5,665 nt of DNA from CAYZPB01 sp964551195 (GCA_964551195.1 CAZKBI010000034.1:1-5665); one strand, 5' to 3'; counted from the first letter of the stretch, positions 1-5,664 are shown. Notes: generated from the letters alone by a model not told the origin. Made by a program: numbers and translations.

Positions 1-171
1 TGCTTCCTTCCGGACCTGACGGGCTTCACTGAGCCTCATTGTATAGGACCCATTCGTCAACACCACTTGCAGCAGCCAGACCTTACATAGGTATGACCGC
101 TATTAGGTATTCGATCCTGCTATAGCGGGTTGCAGGCTACAGGGCACCGCTACCTCCCCATCTAGCACGAC
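1..171 (-). ncRNA. ffs: Signal recognition particle RNA, large bacterial type with Alu domain (5' part; 3' end beyond window)
   Basis: This is the RNA scaffold of the signal recognition particle, which binds the Ffh protein and directs nascent membrane and secreted proteins to FtsY and the Sec translocon. Read on the minus strand, it begins near 171 with a GTGCTAGATGGGGAGGTAGC segment, the 5' Alu-domain signature of Bacillus/Clostridium scRNA. It ends at the window edge with GTCAGGTCCGGAAGGAAGCA (20-1), the near-universal domain IV (helix 8) with its GGAA tetraloop and the Ffh-binding internal loop. About 170 nt are present. The family's large form is roughly 265-270 nt, so the returning 3' strand of helix 5 and the 3' end lie outside. 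The Alu domain excludes the short 4.5S form of Proteobacteria. In many Firmicutes this gene precedes dnaX, so dnaX may follow on the left; that cannot be seen here. The exact mature 5' end is uncertain by a few bases. Confidence 0.96.
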
Positions 172-180
172 GTAAGTGTT

Positions 181-209
181 ATTATACAATGAATTATGAG
201 TTGGGGCAA
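181..209 (-). promoter_or_regulatory. Sigma-A-type promoter of the SRP RNA
   Basis: On the minus strand there is a perfect -10 hexamer TATAAT (186-181). A TTGCCC -35 hexamer (209-204, 4 of 6 consensus matches) lies exactly 17 bp upstream. The predicted start, about 7 nt downstream near 174-173, is within a few bases of the recognisable 5' end of the SRP RNA. A strong constitutive promoter is expected for this abundant housekeeping RNA. The start site is inferred, not measured. Confidence 0.85.
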
Positions 210-215
210 GGTGGC

Positions 216-252
216 AAAAAATAAAAAGAACTTGACCGGAGCCAAGTTCTTT
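216..252 (-). terminator. Intrinsic terminator of the two-component/envelope operon
   Basis: A perfect 10 bp inverted repeat (252-243 with 234-225, AAAGAACTTG / CAAGTTCTTT) encloses an 8 nt loop. On the minus strand it is followed by TTTTTATTTTTT, reaching 216. It lies 28 nt past the stop codon of the membrane protein gene and directly before the SRP RNA promoter, so it separates the two units. The plus-strand product lacks a comparable U-tract, so it should work in the minus direction. Confidence 0.9.
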
Positions 253-280
253 CTAATTTAATTTGTCTAACTTAATTTCT

Positions 281-1183
281 CTATTCTTGAATTTTCTTCT
301 TATCAAAAAGAACATTTCGGAAATACGGTATTAATAAGATTACTAAGAATATTACGGCCTGTGCTCCTGCCATCCAATAGGTTGAAGTAAATGCTGATGG
401 TTCAAGTGTTCCACCAGGAACAAGTGATGCACTTGGTGGTCTATTATAGTGTGCAGGGAAGAATGCATATATAGAAGTCGCAGCGATTATTAGTGAATAC
501 CACCAACCAGACTCTTTTAGCTGTGCTACCTTATAAATTGCTAAAAATGTCATAATTAGCACCAGCAAGAGAAGTCCTCCTGTATGAACCATTACTTGTG
601 ATTCAGGAACAGAAATTGCGAAACCAAGGTCACGAACGATTACTCGATAAGCGTGGAGCAATAAAGCATAAGCCTGTGACCCTATCATTCCAAGTAAGGT
701 CAAGACTACGAAAATGCTAACCTTCTGACGCTTGCTATCCATCTTTTTAAGTAGGATTAATGCCCAGAAACCTACCAGTCCAATTATAAAGGCGTTCCAA
801 GCTAAAGGATAAGCAATTGGAGGATATAGGCTAAAGTTCTCCATGTAGCCAAGTCCAACATAGAATTGACCGATTGGCGCAACTGCCATAATTGTTAAAG
901 CTATTGGCCATATTTTTTTGCGACCTTTAGCCATTGGCCATGATAATGCGATTAATGCTAAACCGCCAACAATCATTACAGCACGTAATAATAAGCCTGA
1001 ATAAAATCTTGAAACAGGGCCGCCGCCCCAGTTAGTTCCTTCTGTCGTATTCTTCCATAGCAGGGTTTCTTGTGTAAAGTCCATATTTAAGGGACCAATA
1101 AAAGCAAAGTATACGCCCACAAGTACCATTATAACCGCCATGGAAAAATTACGTTTATCTATTTTCTCCCATATAGCTGCCAC
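281..1183 (-). CDS. Polytopic membrane protein of unknown function, about 8 TM helices
   Basis: I do not recognise this 300-residue protein. Hydrophobic stretches at about residues 13-33, 62-83, 91-109, 122-146, 155-178, 199-219, 227-242 and 267-288 suggest eight transmembrane helices. Basic loops (AKGRKK 85-90, KKMDSKRQK 146-154, the YKVAQLKES loop and the KKK-containing tail) place both termini inside. The outer loops are comparatively large (about 34-61, 179-198 and 243-266). The only three histidines (H177, H200, H245) all fall at or in the predicted extracytoplasmic face. I see no transporter ATPase, permease signature or catalytic motif. The start is GTG at 1183; an in-frame stop lies a short way upstream and no in-frame ATG intervenes. 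An AAAGG at 1199-1195 is a rather distant ribosome site (11 nt spacing). It follows the lipoprotein gene by 39 nt without a terminator, so it is probably last in the regulator-kinase-lipoprotein operon. It could be an effector, a lipoprotein partner or an accessory sensor. Confidence 0.85.
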   Translation of the reverse strand: MAAIWEKIDKRNFSMAVIMVLVGVYFAFIGPLNMDFTQETLLWKNTTEGTNWGGGPVSRFYSGLLLRAVMIVGGLALIALSWPMAKGRKKIWPIALTIMAVAPIGQFYVGLGYMENFSLYPPIAYPLAWNAFIIGLVGFWALILLKKMDSKRQKVSIFVVLTLLGMIGSQAYALLLHAYRVIVRDLGFAISVPESQVMVHTGGLLLLVLIMTFLAIYKVAQLKESGWWYSLIIAATSIYAFFPAHYNRPPSASLVPGGTLEPSAFTSTYWMAGAQAVIFLVILLIPYFRNVLFDKKKIQE

Positions 1184-1222
1184 AATATCATCTACCTTTC
1201 TTTAAGCTAATTTAGGTTTCTT

Positions 1223-1729
1223 TTATTTGTGTGCGTCAAGTATTGGTCTTACGTCATCGCGATCGTATTCGCCACTTTTAACTTTAGCAATGATGTCGTC
1301 CATTTTTTCTTGCTCCATTTTGCCAGCACTAACTAGAGCTTCAAGTTGTGGTGTTAGGTTGCCTAGCCACGCCTCGTCATAAGCAAAATCACCTTCATCC
1401 GCCGCTGGTGGTTCTTCATCTGGTGCTTTTTCAGCCTCTTCTCCACGTTTTGGTGGAGCTAGTGTGCCTGCAAGAATTGCCTGTACATCTGGTCTTACAT
1501 AAGTTCCATCTTTAATTCTCTCAAGCGTTAAATCCATGCTGTCTTGCGACATATCACCTTCGTCAACCATTTTTTGTAACTTCGGTGTTACGTTCTCAAG
1601 AAAAACTGGATCAAAAGTTTCTCCCGTTTCTGGTGGTTTGGTTGTAACAGCATCCCCACAACCGCTAAGTCCAATTACTAATGCTACAGCGAAAAAAATA
1701 ATGATTGCCTTGCTAAATCTTACTTTCAT
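1223..1729 (-). CDS. Small lipoprotein with a duplicated 48-residue motif
   Basis: This 168-residue protein has a lipoprotein signal peptide: basic start MKVRFSK, hydrophobic core at residues 8-20, and lipobox LSGC with the lipidated cysteine at C24. The mature protein should therefore be anchored to the outer face of the membrane. It is essentially two copies of one motif (39-86 and 117-164) joined by an acidic, proline-rich linker (about 90-115). Each copy reads roughly [FY]D..[FW]L.N[VL]TP.L..[ML]V..G.M, followed by a helix ending in K.G.Y.R.DV..IL. The composition suggests a helical hairpin without enzymatic residues. I cannot name a family. A loose resemblance to SHOCT-like short helical domains is noted but not claimed. 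The start is set by a very strong ribosome site, AAGGAGG, 7 nt before ATG. The kinase gene ends 55 nt upstream with no terminator between, and the membrane protein follows after 39 nt, so co-transcription is likely. A ligand-binding, adaptor or kinase-modulating role is possible, but no function is shown. Confidence 0.92.
   Translation of the reverse strand: MKVRFSKAIIIFFAVALVIGLSGCGDAVTTKPPETGETFDPVFLENVTPKLQKMVDEGDMSQDSMDLTLERIKDGTYVRPDVQAILAGTLAPPKRGEEAEKAPDEEPPAADEGDFAYDEAWLGNLTPQLEALVSAGKMEQEKMDDIIAKVKSGEYDRDDVRPILDAHK
1238..1381 (-). repeat. Second copy of the lipoprotein's internal 48-residue repeat
   Basis: This stretch encodes residues 117-164. It aligns without gaps to residues 39-86, with 20 of 48 positions identical by manual count. 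Conserved positions include N, TP, L, V, G, M, Q, MD, K, G, Y, R, DV and IL. Confidence 0.9.
1472..1615 (-). repeat. First copy of the lipoprotein's internal 48-residue repeat
   Basis: This stretch encodes residues 39-86, the copy nearer the membrane anchor. It is gap-free against the second copy (1381-1238) and about 42% identical in protein. The level of divergence suggests an old duplication rather than a recent slippage event. Confidence 0.9.
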
Positions 1730-1734
1730 TGTTA

Positions 1735-1743
1735 CTCCTCCTT
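1735..1743 (-). promoter_or_regulatory. Strong ribosome binding site of the lipoprotein gene
   Basis: The minus strand reads AAGGAGGAG (1743-1735). The AAGGAGG core is separated from the ATG at 1729 by 7 nt, near the optimum for Firmicutes. It is clearly stronger than the sites before the other genes of the operon (AAAGGGG, AAGGA, AAAGG). The lipoprotein may therefore be made in excess of the kinase and regulator from the same message; this is inference. Confidence 0.85.
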
Positions 1744-1784
1744 CAAATTTTATATATTTGTGTTTCTCATGTAGACCCTATTTA

Positions 1785-3029
1785 TCAAACTTGTTTCACC
1801 GGGAAAGTAATACGGAATTCCGTTCCGGCTCCTACTGTGCTTACTAAATCAACCTTGCCTCCGTGCTCCTCGATAATCCATGCTGCAATCGACAGCCCCA
1901 GACCTGTTCCGCCACCTTCACGCGAACGTGTTTTATCCGCACGATAAAATCTATCAAAAATCAAGCTTTGGTCTTCTTTGCTAATTCCAATTCCGGTGTC
2001 TGAAATACTCAGTTCAATCTCGTTCTCGCTCTCTTTTAAAGCTACCTCTACAGAACCACCGTCAGCCGTATATTTCCATGCATTATCAAGTAAAATCAGT
2101 AATAGCTGCCTGATTCTAAATTCATCTGCATATAGATAAACTGCTTGGTTATTGTTTAACTTTAAATCAATCTTGCTAGTTTTAAAGAGCTCGCTAACTT
2201 CTTCTACTGTTTGCCTAGTTATTTTTGTTAAGTCAATATACTCTTTATAAAACTTCAATTGGTTGGCATCTTTTTTGGCAAGGAGCAAAAGATCATCTGT
2301 CAGCTTGGCCATCTGCAGCGTTTCTGTATGTATATTATTAATCCAGCGCATGTTCTCCTGCACGCTCTGCTCTTTGTTGACAAGTAATGCGTCTAAATTG
2401 GCTTGAATCACTGAAAGGGGTGTGCGTATCTCATGTGAAGCATCAGCTATGAAATCTTTTTGTTGTTCCCACGAGCGTCTAACGGGAGCTAAGGATTTCC
2501 CGACAAGTAACCAGTTGATTAAACCAAGCAGAAAAATACTTGCAATATTCAAAATAAGGAGTGCCGTTAGTAACGTATTCATAAAAGATATTTCTCGATC
2601 AATATTAATCAAGACCTGAACAACGCCCTTTTTCCCATGTTTTTCAACCGGCACAGACAGAATTCTAATCATGCCTCGTCCTTCAACATCAAAGTCAATT
2701 CGCATATCTTTGCCTTGTGCAATTGCTAGCTCCGCATGTTCTCTAAGCCTCGTAGTAATAAAATCTTTGTTTTGTTGAGTTATAGGTGCATCTGATAGTG
2801 CAGTGATTTCAAGTTCCTCATCACGGAGTACATAGATGCAGTTAACGGGTGTAGCTGGTAACTGACAGATATTCTGAACTCGTTCGGCTGCCAGATTAAG
2901 ATTAGTGTCAAGCCGGTTAAAAACGTGATTATTCATCAATAAATATACAACCACCGAAAAAAAAGTTAAAAACAATATCAGAATTACAGTATTATAAATT
3001 GTTAAACGTATTCGTAACTTATTTATCAT
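1785..3029 (-). CDS. Membrane sensor histidine kinase of a two-component system
   Basis: This 414-residue kinase should autophosphorylate on histidine in response to an envelope signal and pass the phosphate to the regulator encoded just before it. Layout: TM1 about 12-32; an extracytoplasmic sensor about 33-150; TM2 about 152-176; a short juxtamembrane segment; HisKA with phosphoacceptor H199 in FIADASHEIRTPLSVI; and HATPase_c with N box LLDNAWKYT (N316), G1 box DTGIGI (344-349), F box FDRFYRAD (358-365) and G2 box GGGTGLGLS (372-380). All catalytic motifs are intact. Only about 15-20 residues separate TM2 from the dimerisation helix, so a full HAMP domain is absent or reduced. The only two cysteines (C55, C64) lie in the outer domain and could form a disulfide. 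The ATG at 3029 lies inside the end of the regulator gene (11 nt overlap), with AAGGA 9 nt upstream, indicating translational coupling. The signal is unknown. Confidence 0.97.
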   Translation of the reverse strand: MINKLRIRLTIYNTVILILFLTFFSVVVYLLMNNHVFNRLDTNLNLAAERVQNICQLPATPVNCIYVLRDEELEITALSDAPITQQNKDFITTRLREHAELAIAQGKDMRIDFDVEGRGMIRILSVPVEKHGKKGVVQVLINIDREISFMNTLLTALLILNIASIFLLGLINWLLVGKSLAPVRRSWEQQKDFIADASHEIRTPLSVIQANLDALLVNKEQSVQENMRWINNIHTETLQMAKLTDDLLLLAKKDANQLKFYKEYIDLTKITRQTVEEVSELFKTSKIDLKLNNNQAVYLYADEFRIRQLLLILLDNAWKYTADGGSVEVALKESENEIELSISDTGIGISKEDQSLIFDRFYRADKTRSREGGGTGLGLSIAAWIIEEHGGKVDLVSTVGAGTEFRITFPVKQV

Positions 3030-3702
3030 TTTTAGTTGTCCTTAACAGATAGCCGAGATTGCGAACTGTCTGTAACTCGATTCCTGCTTCCTTACCAAGT
3101 TTTTTACGTAAATGATGAACATAGATTTCTACATTGTTAAGCATAATATCCGCATCATAGCCCCAGATTTTATCGAGAATTTGTTCTCGTGAAAAAACTT
3201 GTTCGGGACGGCGCATCAACATTTCGAGTAGTTGCCCTTCTTTCGCAGTAAGCATCTGTTCACGGTCCATAATCATTAGCATCTGATTAGCACAATTGTA
3301 TGTAGCTTTGCCGAGTGTTAATTTATCAAACTCCTTTTCATGTGCTGCCCGTCTAGCAAGTGAGCGAATGCGAGCTATTAATTCTTCCGTTGCAAATGGT
3401 TTAACCAGGTAATCATCAGCACCAAGCTCTAAACCACGAACACGATCATCAATTGAATCTTTGGCGGTTAATAAAAGAATTGGTGTCAGGTTGCCTTTAC
3501 TACGAACAAGTTGTAATATTTCTAATCCATTGCGTCGTGGGAGCATTATATCAAGAATGATAACGTCATAGATTGACCTCAGCGCTAGCTCCAAACCTGT
3601 ATCGCCATCGTGTGCGACGTCGGAATATATGTTTTCTTTTTCTAACAGGAAGTGAAGTGCTTCTGTCAGCTTCTTATTATCTTCAACTAATAAAACACGC
3701 AT
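3019..3702 (-). CDS. OmpR/PhoB-family response regulator
   Basis: This 227-residue cytoplasmic transcription factor is the partner of the overlapping kinase gene. The receiver domain (about 1-117) shows the acidic pair E7/D8, phosphoacceptor D51 in IILDIMLP, T79 in LLLTAKD and K101 in YLVKPF. The winged-helix DNA-binding domain (about 126-222) has the usual TAKEGQLLEMLMRRP, SREQILDKIWG, VEIYVHHLRKKLG and TVRNLGYLL elements. The length is normal for the family. Members of this type bind pairs of short direct repeats about 10-11 bp apart, usually as dimers after phosphorylation, and often control their own operon. Such repeats lie upstream here. The start is ATG at 3702, with AAAGGGG 8 nt before it. 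As first gene of the operon it likely controls the kinase, lipoprotein and membrane protein. Further targets, including the neighbouring surface protein, cannot be judged because that gene's promoter is outside the window. Confidence 0.97.
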   Translation of the reverse strand: MRVLLVEDNKKLTEALHFLLEKENIYSDVAHDGDTGLELALRSIYDVIILDIMLPRRNGLEILQLVRSKGNLTPILLLTAKDSIDDRVRGLELGADDYLVKPFATEELIARIRSLARRAAHEKEFDKLTLGKATYNCANQMLMIMDREQMLTAKEGQLLEMLMRRPEQVFSREQILDKIWGYDADIMLNNVEIYVHHLRKKLGKEAGIELQTVRNLGYLLRTTKNDK

Positions 3703-3745
3703 ATAAACTGCCCCTTTACTATTTTATAAGATAGGCTCTAGGTCA

Positions 3746-3774
3746 ATTATATAACTTATCCACGGGGCTTTCAG
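3746..3774 (-). promoter_or_regulatory. Predicted sigma-A-type promoter of the regulator-kinase operon
   Basis: On the minus strand there is a perfect TATAAT -10 (3751-3746). A weak CTGAAA -35 (3774-3769, 4 of 6 matches) lies 17 bp upstream. The predicted start near 3739 gives a leader of about 37 nt before the regulator ATG. The poor -35, overlapped by one copy of a 10 bp-period direct repeat, is what one expects of a promoter that depends on an activator. The start is inferred. Confidence 0.65.
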
Positions 3775-3786
3775 TTAGTTTCAGTT
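3769..3786 (-). promoter_or_regulatory. Direct repeat AACTGAAA x2 overlapping the -35, possible operator
   Basis: The plus strand shows TTTCAGTT twice (3769-3776 and 3779-3786), 10 bp apart; on the minus strand this is AACTGAAA twice. The spacing of one helical turn places both copies on the same DNA face, the usual layout for OmpR-family dimers, and one copy includes the -35 hexamer. An operator role is inferred from position and spacing only. Confidence 0.45.
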
Positions 3787-3798
3787 TAACATAGGAAT

Positions 3799-3815
3799 CT
3801 TAAGCTTTTCTTAAA
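3799..3815 (-). promoter_or_regulatory. TTTAAG-N5-CTTAAG direct repeat, CiaR-like box
   Basis: The minus strand reads TTTAAG (3815-3810), AAAAG, CTTAAG (3804-3799): a TTAAG direct repeat with 11 bp period. It lies about 60-76 bp upstream of the predicted start. It nearly matches the NTTAAG-N5-WTTAAG box known for the OmpR-family regulator CiaR of streptococci; the W position is C here. The resemblance concerns the type of site and does not identify the local regulator as CiaR. It is the best candidate for autoregulation of the operon. Confidence 0.5.
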
Positions 3816-3843
3816 ACAAAAGAAACTCCCTTAGGAGTCTCTT
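3813..3843 (-). terminator. Intrinsic terminator of the surface protein gene
   Basis: The minus-strand RNA forms a 10 bp stem (3843-3834 with 3829-3820), AAGAGACTCC / GGAGTTTCTT, with a 4 nt UAAG loop and a following UUGUUUU tract (3819-3813). One pair is G-U in this direction but A-C in the plus-strand RNA, and the U-tract lies on this side. It therefore terminates minus-strand transcription from the surface protein gene, 67 nt past its stop codon. Its tail abuts and slightly overlaps the TTAAG repeat box. Confidence 0.85.
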
Positions 3844-3909
3844 AATATTTTAGTTATTCAGTTGCTACAATGTGCTCCTTCTAATTACAAAACACATCTA
3901 AAAATTATA

Positions 3910-5664
3910 TTAACTTTTATGAAGGGCTAGTCTCCTCAGAATAAGCCCCGAACCAACTAAACCGACTCCCAACATCAGTAAATACAGTGAAAATGGAACT
4001 CCACCGGTTTGTGGAAGTTCTTCATCTGTCCAACCACCAACAACCCCTGGTTTATCTTGTTTATCATTTACTAGTGTATAGGATTGATTAAGAGTAGTAC
4101 TACTAATCTGTATCTCAAGAACACCTTCAACAAGCACATATTCATCTGGAGCTTTGGTTTCTTTAATAGTATATTTTCCTAAATCTAGCCCATCGAAAAT
4201 TACTATGCCGTTACTTCCTGTGACAAGTCTTTTGATGATTTTACCAGCTGAATCGTATAATGTAAACTCAGCTCCAGCTAGTGGGAAATATTCTCTATCT
4301 ACTTTTGCGATTCGTAATCTGCCTACTTTAGGTGTTACTTGCTTTTTATTTACGTAAGTAAAAGATATTTTTTCACTATCTTTTACTTCAACAGAAATCT
4401 TTTTCTTATCAAGCACATAACCTGTCGGTGCCTTGGTTTCTTCAAGTACGTAGTTTCCATAAGGTATGTTCATAAATTTAGCTACCCCGTCAGCCGCTGT
4501 TATGGCAGTATATAGTTTATTGCCATAGACGTCATATAGACCAAACTCAGCTCCTTCTAAATTATTGCCCCGCTCGTCTGTCTTAATAACCTCCAATTTT
4601 CCAAAACTAATCAGTGGTGCTCGCTTATTAGATAGCTTAGTATCACTTATGCTTGTAACTACCGTCTGCTTATCTACACTATAGCTAACGCTTGCTTTAA
4701 GCTCTGTAGAAGTAAGCAAGTAACCAGGAGGTGAGATAGTCTCCTTAATTGTGTAATCATTGCCTATAGGCACATTATTAAAGCTTACTGTTCCACCAAT
4801 GCTAGTAGCAGACATTGTAATATCGTTACCCGCATAGTCCTTTCCTGTAAGTGTAAATGTACCACCTGACACTAAAGAACTATCTGCAGTATCATTTTTA
4901 GTAAAGGAAAGACTACCCAAGGCCTCTATATTTTCATAAGCGGAAGCGCTGTTTGTTGAAACTATTAAATTGTTCCCCGCGTTGTATGCAACCGTTATGG
5001 TTAAAATATTTGGATCAGCCGGCATTAAATACCCTGCTGGTGGCGTGATTTCAGTAACCGTATAACTACCGATTGGTAGGTTAGTAAAAGCTACAAGTCC
5101 CCCCACCGCTGCTACACCACTAATATTAACAGCGTTGCCAGCATAGTCCGTTCCTGAAAGTGTGAAAGATCCTCCGCTAAGCAAGGCACCACCAGTACCC
5201 GTTTTTGTAAAAGTAACGTTAGCTGTTTCGGGTGTGTTAACCATATTCCCATTAGGTGTAAAAGTAACTTCTAGTCCTTGTTTAGAGGTATTGTAATCAA
5301 CCGTCGCTGATATTGTTAAGCCAATTGTTACGTGTCCTCCCGGCGCAACTGTTTCAGTGATTGTATAAGGCACACCAGTTTGATTTGGTGATATATTACT
5401 AAATGTCACAACGCCATTTACTGCTGGTGCAGTAAGATTAACATCATTTAAGGCATAATCCTTGCCTGTCAGCGTAAATGTTCCTCCTGTAAGGAGTGCA
5501 CCGTTCGCACCTGTCTTATTAAAACTAACATCTGTCAGGGCCAGTTCATTAGTAACATTTATTGTTTCTGTTCCACTTAAGCGATTCCCTCCATAAATTG
5601 GATTTGCAGAAATTAGATAACCAGGTGCCGGGTCTATCTCTTCAACAAAGAATACCCATGAAGG
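3910..5664 (-). CDS. LPXTG-anchored surface protein with SpaA/Cna_B-like prealbumin-fold repeats (N-terminus beyond window)
   Basis: This is the last 584 residues of a cell-wall-anchored surface protein, likely an adhesin or pilin-like stalk covalently attached by a sortase. The frame is open to the right edge, so the true start is outside. The GTG at 5409 is an internal valine codon in the middle of a repeat. Numbering from the edge: the tail of one module (to about 39), three modules of a TFTLTGKDYAGND type (about 42-145, 146-247, 248-350), two classical SpaA-type modules with GAEFxLYD (about 353-442 and 447-535), the sorting signal LPQTG (550-554), a hydrophobic helix (about 556-575) and the basic tail RRLALHKS. 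Each module has a Lys in its first strand (K50, K154, K256, K361, K454) and a Glu in an ET.AP/ET.PP-like turn (E104, E205, E308, E409, E502). Most have an Asn near the end (for example N439, N533). These are the residue types that form intramolecular isopeptide bonds in this family. No pilin YPK motif or sortase gene is visible. The partner and ligand are unknown. Confidence 0.95.
   Translation of the reverse strand, partial: PSWVFFVEEIDPAPGYLISANPIYGGNRLSGTETINVTNELALTDVSFNKTGANGALLTGGTFTLTGKDYALNDVNLTAPAVNGVVTFSNISPNQTGVPYTITETVAPGGHVTIGLTISATVDYNTSKQGLEVTFTPNGNMVNTPETANVTFTKTGTGGALLSGGSFTLSGTDYAGNAVNISGVAAVGGLVAFTNLPIGSYTVTEITPPAGYLMPADPNILTITVAYNAGNNLIVSTNSASAYENIEALGSLSFTKNDTADSSLVSGGTFTLTGKDYAGNDITMSATSIGGTVSFNNVPIGNDYTIKETISPPGYLLTSTELKASVSYSVDKQTVVTSISDTKLSNKRAPLISFGKLEVIKTDERGNNLEGAEFGLYDVYGNKLYTAITAADGVAKFMNIPYGNYVLEETKAPTGYVLDKKKISVEVKDSEKISFTYVNKKQVTPKVGRLRIAKVDREYFPLAGAEFTLYDSAGKIIKRLVTGSNGIVIFDGLDLGKYTIKETKAPDEYVLVEGVLEIQISSTTLNQSYTLVNDKQDKPGVVGGWTDEELPQTGGVPFSLYLLMLGVGLVGSGLILRRLALHKS
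3913..4017 (-). other. Cell-wall sorting signal (LPQTG, membrane helix, basic tail)
   Basis: LPQTG is encoded at 4017-4003 and followed by GVPF, a hydrophobic segment of about 20 residues and a tail beginning RRLALHK. This order is the classical sortase substrate signal: cleavage between T and G and attachment to peptidoglycan, or to another subunit if a pilin-type sortase acts. The acidic WTDEE stretch just before it fits a cell-wall-spanning junction. Confidence 0.95.
4615..5541 (-). repeat. Three tandem about 103-residue surface modules of the TFTLTGKDYAGND type
   Basis: The modules are encoded at about 5541-5230, 5229-4924 and 4923-4615. The anchor motif GGTFTLTGKDYALND / GGSFTLSGTDYAGNA / GGTFTLTGKDYAGND starts at 5487, 5175 and 4866, giving periods of 312 and 309 nt (104 and 103 residues). 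A fourth module's tail (about 5664-5548) suggests the array continues beyond the window. The copies are clearly related in protein but diverged in DNA, so this is an old array. Confidence 0.9.

Noticed and set aside
1749..1776. Possible promoter before the lipoprotein gene (TATAAA at 1754-1749)
   Set aside because: The -35 candidate TCTACA is only about 15 bp away and matches weakly, and the stretch is simply AT-rich. Co-transcription with the kinase gene explains expression.
1536..1947. Two overlapping plus-strand open frames (1536-1847 and 1729-1947)
   Set aside because: They run antisense across the lipoprotein start, the intergenic gap and the end of the kinase gene. They have no ribosome site or recognisable domain, and their sequences mirror the opposite strand's codons.
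2422..2619. Plus-strand open frame of 65 codons inside the kinase gene
   Set aside because: It lies fully antisense to the intact HisKA/TM2 region of the kinase and has no supporting signals.
3844..3909. Small gene or riboswitch between the surface gene stop and its terminator
   Set aside because: This is 66 nt of AT-rich 3' untranslated sequence with no ribosome site, start codon context or extended structure beyond the terminator itself.
4154..4357. Plus-strand open frame of 67 codons inside the surface protein gene
   Set aside because: It is antisense to a classical SpaA module whose coding frame is certain.
4615..5541. CRISPR or short tandem DNA repeats in the repetitive right half
   Set aside because: The periodicity is about 103 codons, in frame and conserved in protein rather than DNA. 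It reflects repeated protein modules.
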